From Candidatus Saccharicenans sp. (lineage in GTDB: Bacteria > Acidobacteriota > Aminicenantia > Aminicenantales > Saccharicenantaceae), in the NCBI GenBank assembly GCA_030018265.1, contig JASEFX010000005.1:44556-108555 (forward strand): a DNA stretch of 64,000 bases. Direction: 5' to 3'. The notes under the pieces were generated by a model. That model was not told the DNA's origin and searched no databases. It was given only the letters and a program-made list of their open reading frames with translations. Below, piece by piece: positions 58,848 to 64,000 of the stretch (the first letter of the stretch is position 1; each line of letters opens with the position of its first letter). The translations under genes were made by a program, and so were the position numbers.

Positions 58848-61229
58848 TTGAGAAAAAAATCTCTTAAGTTTTTCGCGTTTCTTATCCTGACTTTGTGTCT
58901 GATTGGCTGGTCTGGAGCTCAGAAAGCTGCTGTTCAGGCGAAAAGTCAGAAAAAAATTGAAAACACAGACCCGGCGCTCCGGATGAAATGGCACGAACAG
59001 CACATGTCGATGAAAGCTTCCACTCCGTTCAGGGAACTTCGCTGGCGCCACATCGGAGGTGGAATCGAAAGCCAGGGCGGACGCTGCACTGATGTCGATG
59101 TCCCCAGAAATAACAAAAAAATCATCTACGTGGCCACAGCCACCGGCGGACTGTGGAAATCAGAGAATGCCGGAGTTACCTGGCAGTGCATCACCGACGA
59201 CTTCCCCACCCTGTCTATAGGCGATATCGCCATTTCAGAATCCGACCCGAACATCATATATGTCGGAACCGGCGAAGCCAACATTTTCAGAGCTTCCATC
59301 GCCGGAACCGGTGTTTACAAATCAACTGACGGCGGAAAAACCTGGCGGCACTGCGGCCTGACCGATACCAACACCATCGGAAGGATAAGGATTCATCCGA
59401 AGAATCCGGACATAGTTTACGTCGCAGCCAGCGGCCATGAATGGACCTACAACTCAGAGCGCGGAGTTTTCAAGACAACCGACGGAGGAAAGACCTGGCA
59501 GAAAGTCCTGTACATCGACGAAAAGACCGGCTGCATCGACCTGGTGATGGACCCGAAAAATCCTGAGGTTCTGATCGCCTCGATGTGGAACAGAATCAGG
59601 CAGCGCTGGAGCGACCCGGTTCCTGAAGACGGCGATTATCTGTACAAAACTACCGACGGAGGAAAAACCTGGAAAAAGCTGACGAACGGTCTGCCCGACA
59701 CCCGATATACCGGAAGAATCGGCCTGGACCTCTGCGCCAGCAAGCCCAATGTAGTTTATGCTTACGTTGACAATCATACTCCCACCCGCCAGCCTTCGCC
59801 GGGCGAGCGAGACGCATACGGACGCCCGCGCACCTATCCCGACATCGTCGGGGCTGAAGTTTACCGCTCGGATGACCAGGGCGAAACCTGGGTTAAAGTG
59901 AATCCTTCGGACCGCCTGTTTGAAAGATTCGGCGGAACCTACGGCTGGGTCTTCGGTCAGATCAGGGTTGACCCGACCGACGAAAACACCGTCTATCTCA
60001 TGGGTCTCGGCCTTTACAAATCGACCGACGGCGGAAAAACCTGGACCCAGCTTTACTGGGAAAACCTCCACGGCGACCATCACGGACTCTGGATCGACCC
60101 CGACGACCCCGACCATCTGCTGAACGTGAATGACGGTGGTTGCAATGAATCGTTTGACGGCGGGAAAACCTGGCGAGATTTTTACCGCGGGATTCAGGCC
60201 ATCCAGTTCTATAACGTGGAATTTGACCTGCAGAAACCTTTTACCGTCTACGGCTCGGTGCAGGATTCCGGAACCCACCGCGGAGTGGGCGTGGCACCTC
60301 TCAAAGAAAGCGAGCAAAGCGGACAGAGAAGGTTCCGCCAGGCTCAGAGAGTGCGCTGGGAAAGAGCTCCCGGAGGTGAAGGAACGATAATCGCCGTCGA
60401 CCCGAGCGATCCTAACGTAATCTATTCCTCGTCTTTCTACGGAAGGCTGATGCGCTCGGAGTACCGGAACGGCGTCTGGGAAAGTAAAGAAATCTATCCG
60501 AAACCCGGCGAGGGAGAACCAGAATACCGTGGACAGTGGCTGGCTCCGACCATCATCTCCCCGCACAATCCGCACATCGTCTACCACGGTTTTCAGTTTG
60601 TCTTCCGCTCGCTTAACCGCGGTGAAACCTGGGAAAAAATAAGCCCGGACCTCACCGCCTACGACCCGAAAAAGCAGGGCCGACTGCCTTATGCCATCCC
60701 CTACGCCACGCTGACTGCCATCTCCGAGTCGCCGCTTAAATTCGGTTTGATCTACGCCGGGACTGACGACGGTCGGGTACACGTGACGAGAGACGGCGGC
60801 GCTACCTGGACAGAAATCACGGCCGGACTTCCTTACAATAAGCACGTCTGGTGCATCGAAGCATCGAGGTTTGACCAGGGCACGGTCTATATAGCGCTCA
60901 TCGGCCGTCATGACGACGATTTTGCCCCATACATTTTTAAATCCAGCGATTACGGAAAGACCTGGGTAAACATCAGCAGCAACCTGCCGGGAGGCCCGAC
61001 GAATGTCATAAGGGAAGACCCGAAGAAAAAAGGACTTCTTTATGTTGGAACCGATTATGGCGTTTACGTCAGCCAGGATGACGGCCAGAGCTGGAACTAT
61101 CTCGGCAGCGGGCTGCCGAACGCTCCGGTCTGGGACCTCAAAATACATCCGCGGGACAATATGCTGGTGATTGCCACAAACGGCCGTGGAATGTGGGTGA
61201 TAGATGATGTCACGCCGCTGAGGAAATAA
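58848..61229 (+). CDS. secreted BNR/VPS10-like beta-propeller protein (TTG start)
   Basis: AGGAGGG ribosome-binding site; signal peptide; many STDGGKTW Asp-box repeats. Confidence 0.9.
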   Translation: MRKKSLKFFAFLILTLCLIGWSGAQKAAVQAKSQKKIENTDPALRMKWHEQHMSMKASTPFRELRWRHIGGGIESQGGRCTDVDVPRNNKKIIYVATATGGLWKSENAGVTWQCITDDFPTLSIGDIAISESDPNIIYVGTGEANIFRASIAGTGVYKSTDGGKTWRHCGLTDTNTIGRIRIHPKNPDIVYVAASGHEWTYNSERGVFKTTDGGKTWQKVLYIDEKTGCIDLVMDPKNPEVLIASMWNRIRQRWSDPVPEDGDYLYKTTDGGKTWKKLTNGLPDTRYTGRIGLDLCASKPNVVYAYVDNHTPTRQPSPGERDAYGRPRTYPDIVGAEVYRSDDQGETWVKVNPSDRLFERFGGTYGWVFGQIRVDPTDENTVYLMGLGLYKSTDGGKTWTQLYWENLHGDHHGLWIDPDDPDHLLNVNDGGCNESFDGGKTWRDFYRGIQAIQFYNVEFDLQKPFTVYGSVQDSGTHRGVGVAPLKESEQSGQRRFRQAQRVRWERAPGGEGTIIAVDPSDPNVIYSSSFYGRLMRSEYRNGVWESKEIYPKPGEGEPEYRGQWLAPTIISPHNPHIVYHGFQFVFRSLNRGETWEKISPDLTAYDPKKQGRLPYAIPYATLTAISESPLKFGLIYAGTDDGRVHVTRDGGATWTEITAGLPYNKHVWCIEASRFDQGTVYIALIGRHDDDFAPYIFKSSDYGKTWVNISSNLPGGPTNVIREDPKKKGLLYVGTDYGVYVSQDDGQSWNYLGSGLPNAPVWDLKIHPRDNMLVIATNGRGMWVIDDVTPLRK

Positions 61230-61245
61230 AACCGCATGGAGCCAT

Positions 61246-61269
61246 CGGGGCAGGTTAAAACCTGCCCCG
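61246..61269 (+). terminator. predicted terminator hairpin after the BNR gene
   Basis: CGGGGCAGGTT-AA-AACCTGCCCCG, T-rich stretch shortly downstream. Confidence 0.6.
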
Positions 61270-61517
61270 ACATTCCGCTTTTTCTTAAGTCCCGAACTCA
61301 ACGCAGACGATGACCGAAAAGAAAACGAAGAAAATAATCAAGTCGCAGGCGTTATTTGAATACCATCGTGACTTAAACCGGAAGAAAAGAGCGAACAGCA
61401 CATGCTTTCCTGTCATACACATCAACCAGAAAATCCCCGGCCTGAAGAAGAACGGAAGCGGGTTGATTCCGGCTCTCCTGGCCGATAATCATAGTTGAAT
61501 CATACCGGGAGGAAAAA

Positions 61518-63041
61518 ATGTTCGAGGAAAGAAAAATAGCCATAACAAAACACGCGCTCGTTTTAATCCTTATATTTTTGCCCGTCCTGATCATTTTTGC
61601 TCTGTTGCCAGCGAAGCTTTACAGCCAGGAAAATGTTCGTTTTGAAGACCATTTCCTCAACCGGGCGATGCGGATCAACCTCTATATGATTGGCGATGCC
61701 AGAGAGGAACAGATAATAATTCACAGCATCTACCAGGAGCCAATCTGGCCGGAAAGCCACCATAATCTGACCAATCCGTTCAACTATGGGCGCTATTTTA
61801 TCAAAGTGTATGAAGTGGCCAGCAACAAATTGATTTACGCCAGAGGGTTCGACTGTCAGTTTGGAGAATACCGCACGACCACGCCGGCGCTTAACGGAGT
61901 GAAAAAAGTTTTTCAGCGGGCGGTGCGCATCCCCTGGCCCCGGCGCAAAATCAACCTGGTGATTGAGGCCAGAGACCGGAAAAATTTACTACACCCGCTT
62001 CTGGTGGAAACGATCGACCCGGAAGATTATCATCTCCTGAAAGAATCCAGTCCTGGCACAGACTGCGCCTTTGAAGTCCTGAAAAACGGCCCGCCCGAGG
62101 AGAAAGTTGACCTGGTTTTCATTTCTGAAGGTTACACCACTGAAGAAAAAGAAAAATTTGAAAAGGATGTCAGACGTTTTACCGGCTACCTATTTGAAGT
62201 TGAGCCGTTCAAAAGTCATCAGGACAGATTCAACATCTACGGCCTTTTCCGTCCATCGGCTGAAAGCGGTTCTGATGAACCGAGGCAGAAAGTTTACCGA
62301 AACACCGCGCTTAAAGCTTCTTTTAACGCTTTTGACCTTGACCGCTATCTGCTGACGGAAGAGGGATTTCTTCTGAGAGAAATCGCCGCTCAGGTGCCCT
62401 ACGATACGATCGTGGTGCTGGTCAACAGCAAAAGGTACGGCGGCGGTGGCATATATAACGACTACTGCATCACCACCGTTGACCACCAGGCAAGTAAGAG
62501 TGTCTTCCTGCACGAATTCGGCCACTCCTTTGCCGGACTGGCTGATGAATACTACACTGCGGAAGTGGCTTACAACGAATTCTATCCGGCCGGAATTGAA
62601 CCGCTCGAGCCGAACATCACTGCCCTCCTCGACCCGGTAAACATCAAATGGAAGGACCTGCTCTCACCCGGAATAGCTCTTCCCACTGAATACGGCAAGG
62701 AAGAAATGGAAAAACTCCAGGCAGAAAGAAGGGCAAATTTCCAGGAGATGAACCGCGCGGTGGAAGAAGCTAGAAAGAAAAAACTGAAGGAAGCGGATAT
62801 CAAAAAAATCCAGACCAGATTCTTAGAGAAGGACAGAGCCCTGCAGGAAAAAACCCAGCAGGTCCGCGAAAAGTACAGACACCTTGAGGATAAAGTGGGA
62901 GCATTTGAGGGAGCCGGCTATGCTTCGAAGGGCCTCTACCGTCCGATGATGTACTGTCTGATGATTTCCAGCCCGAAAATGGAATTCTGCCTGGTGTGTC
63001 AGAGAGCCATCAAGCAGATGATTGATTATTACAGCTTATAA
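61518..63041 (+). CDS. M64-family (IgA peptidase-like) secreted metallopeptidase
   Basis: VDLVFISEGYTTEEKEKF; YGGGGIYNDYCITTVDH; FLHEFGHSFAGLADEYY. Confidence 0.93.
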   Translation: MFEERKIAITKHALVLILIFLPVLIIFALLPAKLYSQENVRFEDHFLNRAMRINLYMIGDAREEQIIIHSIYQEPIWPESHHNLTNPFNYGRYFIKVYEVASNKLIYARGFDCQFGEYRTTTPALNGVKKVFQRAVRIPWPRRKINLVIEARDRKNLLHPLLVETIDPEDYHLLKESSPGTDCAFEVLKNGPPEEKVDLVFISEGYTTEEKEKFEKDVRRFTGYLFEVEPFKSHQDRFNIYGLFRPSAESGSDEPRQKVYRNTALKASFNAFDLDRYLLTEEGFLLREIAAQVPYDTIVVLVNSKRYGGGGIYNDYCITTVDHQASKSVFLHEFGHSFAGLADEYYTAEVAYNEFYPAGIEPLEPNITALLDPVNIKWKDLLSPGIALPTEYGKEEMEKLQAERRANFQEMNRAVEEARKKKLKEADIKKIQTRFLEKDRALQEKTQQVREKYRHLEDKVGAFEGAGYASKGLYRPMMYCLMISSPKMEFCLVCQRAIKQMIDYYSL

Positions 63042-63269
63042 GTATTCGTAGCCGGACTGATTCTGGCACAGAGAAAAAGCTAAGAGAACCTGTGGAGTGG
63101 CATTTCGACTTCTTCTGGAGTCTCTTTTTTTGTCTTATTTTCAGCATTTCTCCGAACAAATTACAGAGCTATTTCTTCTGTCCGGAACTGAAGATTTAGC
63201 TTGAGACGCACCGGTTGATAGGCTGGCTTAAACAGGTCCCCGGACGAGATTTGAAAATTAAACTGGCTC

Positions 63270-63298
63270 TTGACAAATATTAGAATAAATATTACATT
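63270..63298 (+). promoter_or_regulatory. predicted sigma70 promoter (TTGACA-17-TACATT) for the perR-like gene
   Basis: Exact -35 and 17-nt spacing. Confidence 0.6.
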
Positions 63299-63320
63299 AT
63301 AATTGGTCTAAATTTATAAT
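63296..63320. promoter_or_regulatory. candidate Fur/PerR-type operator
   Basis: Inverted arms ATTATAA (63296-63302) and TTATAAT (63314-63320) overlapping the promoter and the annotated start. Confidence 0.4.
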
Positions 63321-63795
63321 GAATATAATTTCGAAGAGAATGACGATGGAAAAAAGAAAACGCTGGAGCCTGGAAGACGTTCACCAGTATCTTAGTGAGC
63401 ACGATATCAGAATATCTCTTTATCGTCTTAAGATATTCGAATACCTGATCAACGAAAGAACACATCCGACAGCCGAAGAAATCTACAATAAGCTTAAAAA
63501 AGAAATCCCTTCGCTCTCGCCAGCCACCGTCTACAACACCCTGAGATTTTTTTTAGAGAAAAAAATCGTCCAGCTGGTCAACGTGGAAAAGAATGAAGCC
63601 CGTTACGACGCCACCCTTTCTTGGCACGGGCATCTCAAATGCCTCTCCTGCGGCCGCGTTTTCGACATCCACATAGAAAATCTGAAGCTGAGCGGTCTGG
63701 AAGGGTTTCAGGTTTACGAAAAACATCTTGACCTCAGGGGTTTATGCCCCGGGTGCGCAAAAATAAAAAATATTAAGGAGGTAGAATATGACTAA
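63319..63795 (+). CDS. Fur-family regulator (PerR-like); internal Met starts possible
   Basis: [58 protein letters not shown]...CPGC. Confidence 0.92.
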   Translation: MNIISKRMTMEKRKRWSLEDVHQYLSEHDIRISLYRLKIFEYLINERTHPTAEEIYNKLKKEIPSLSPATVYNTLRFFLEKKIVQLVNVEKNEARYDATLSWHGHLKCLSCGRVFDIHIENLKLSGLEGFQVYEKHLDLRGLCPGCAKIKNIKEVEYD

Positions 63796-64000
63796 AAAAT
63801 ACGGTATCTACAAATGTCTCAAATGCGGCAATATCGTGGAAGTTCTCCACGAAGGAGCGGGCACCCTGGTCTGCTGCGGCCAGGACATGGTCTTCCTTGA
63901 AGCCCGAACCGCCGACACCAGCCAGGAAAAGCACGTGCCTTACATCGAAAAGGTCAGCAGCGGTTATCTGGTAAAGGTCGGGCAGAACGTGGCCCACCCG
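63788..64000 (+). CDS. dfx: desulfoferrodoxin / superoxide reductase (truncated by window end)
   Basis: [39 protein letters not shown]...EKHVPYIE. Confidence 0.94.
   Translation, partial: MTKKYGIYKCLKCGNIVEVLHEGAGTLVCCGQDMVFLEARTADTSQEKHVPYIEKVSSGYLVKVGQNVAHP

Noticed and set aside
59454-61301. 615-aa minus-strand ORF opposite the BNR gene
   Set aside because: Shadow ORF: the plus strand shows clear Asp-box repeats, signal peptide and ribosome-binding site; the antisense product has no recognisable domain
61310-61498. 62-aa ORF between BNR and M64 genes
   Set aside because: No ribosome-binding site or domain evidence; likely chance ORF
1-64000. CRISPR arrays, insertion sequences, prophage, rRNA operons
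   Set aside because: Looked for direct repeats, transposase/integrase motifs and rRNA-like stretches by eye; none found. A dedicated tool run would be more sensitive

Overview
The 64-kb window reads as ordinary chromosome from an anaerobic, probably diderm bacterium. A guess at an Acidobacteriota/Aminicenantes-like lineage rests on protein-family content only. It is densely coded, with many 4-bp ATGA overlaps. I saw no rRNA, CRISPR array, transposase, integrase or prophage. Recognisable content: pfkA 3' end (truncated), a 1398-aa fused acyl-CoA dehydratase activase/reductase, gltX-hutU, a c-di-GMP locus (REC-like/GAF/GGDEF/PilZ and HD-GYP), prmC-prfA-rpmE, rsmD, thiC (or its paralog bzaF), an endonuclease IV-like gene, a four-subunit 2-oxoacid:ferredoxin oxidoreductase operon, fabH, an M14 carboxypeptidase, queH, hypF, a site-2 protease, tRNA-Arg(CCU), mutM, gatB, ftsEX, a rodZ-like gene, recO, an NtrB/NtrC-type pair followed by glutamate dehydrogenase, two large BNR/VPS10-like secreted proteins, a PlsY/CTP-lipid-kinase-like fusion, a DUF6067-like glycoside hydrolase, an M64 peptidase, and a perR-like gene followed by desulfoferrodoxin (truncated). 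The strongest non-coding signals are: (1) a perfect 32-bp palindrome made of four TTGCAA units, 50 bp upstream of a GG-N10-GC sigma-54 promoter, between an NtrC-family activator and an 83-aa ORF plus gdhA; (2) a long por-operon leader with an a-b-a'-b' (pseudoknot/attenuator-like) pairing pattern; (3) a small DnaA-box-like cluster at about 32.65 kb. The strongest protein-level oddities are the PlsY-kinase fusion, the tandem-activase megaprotein, and a protein with a restriction-endonuclease-like C-terminus next to tRNA-Arg.
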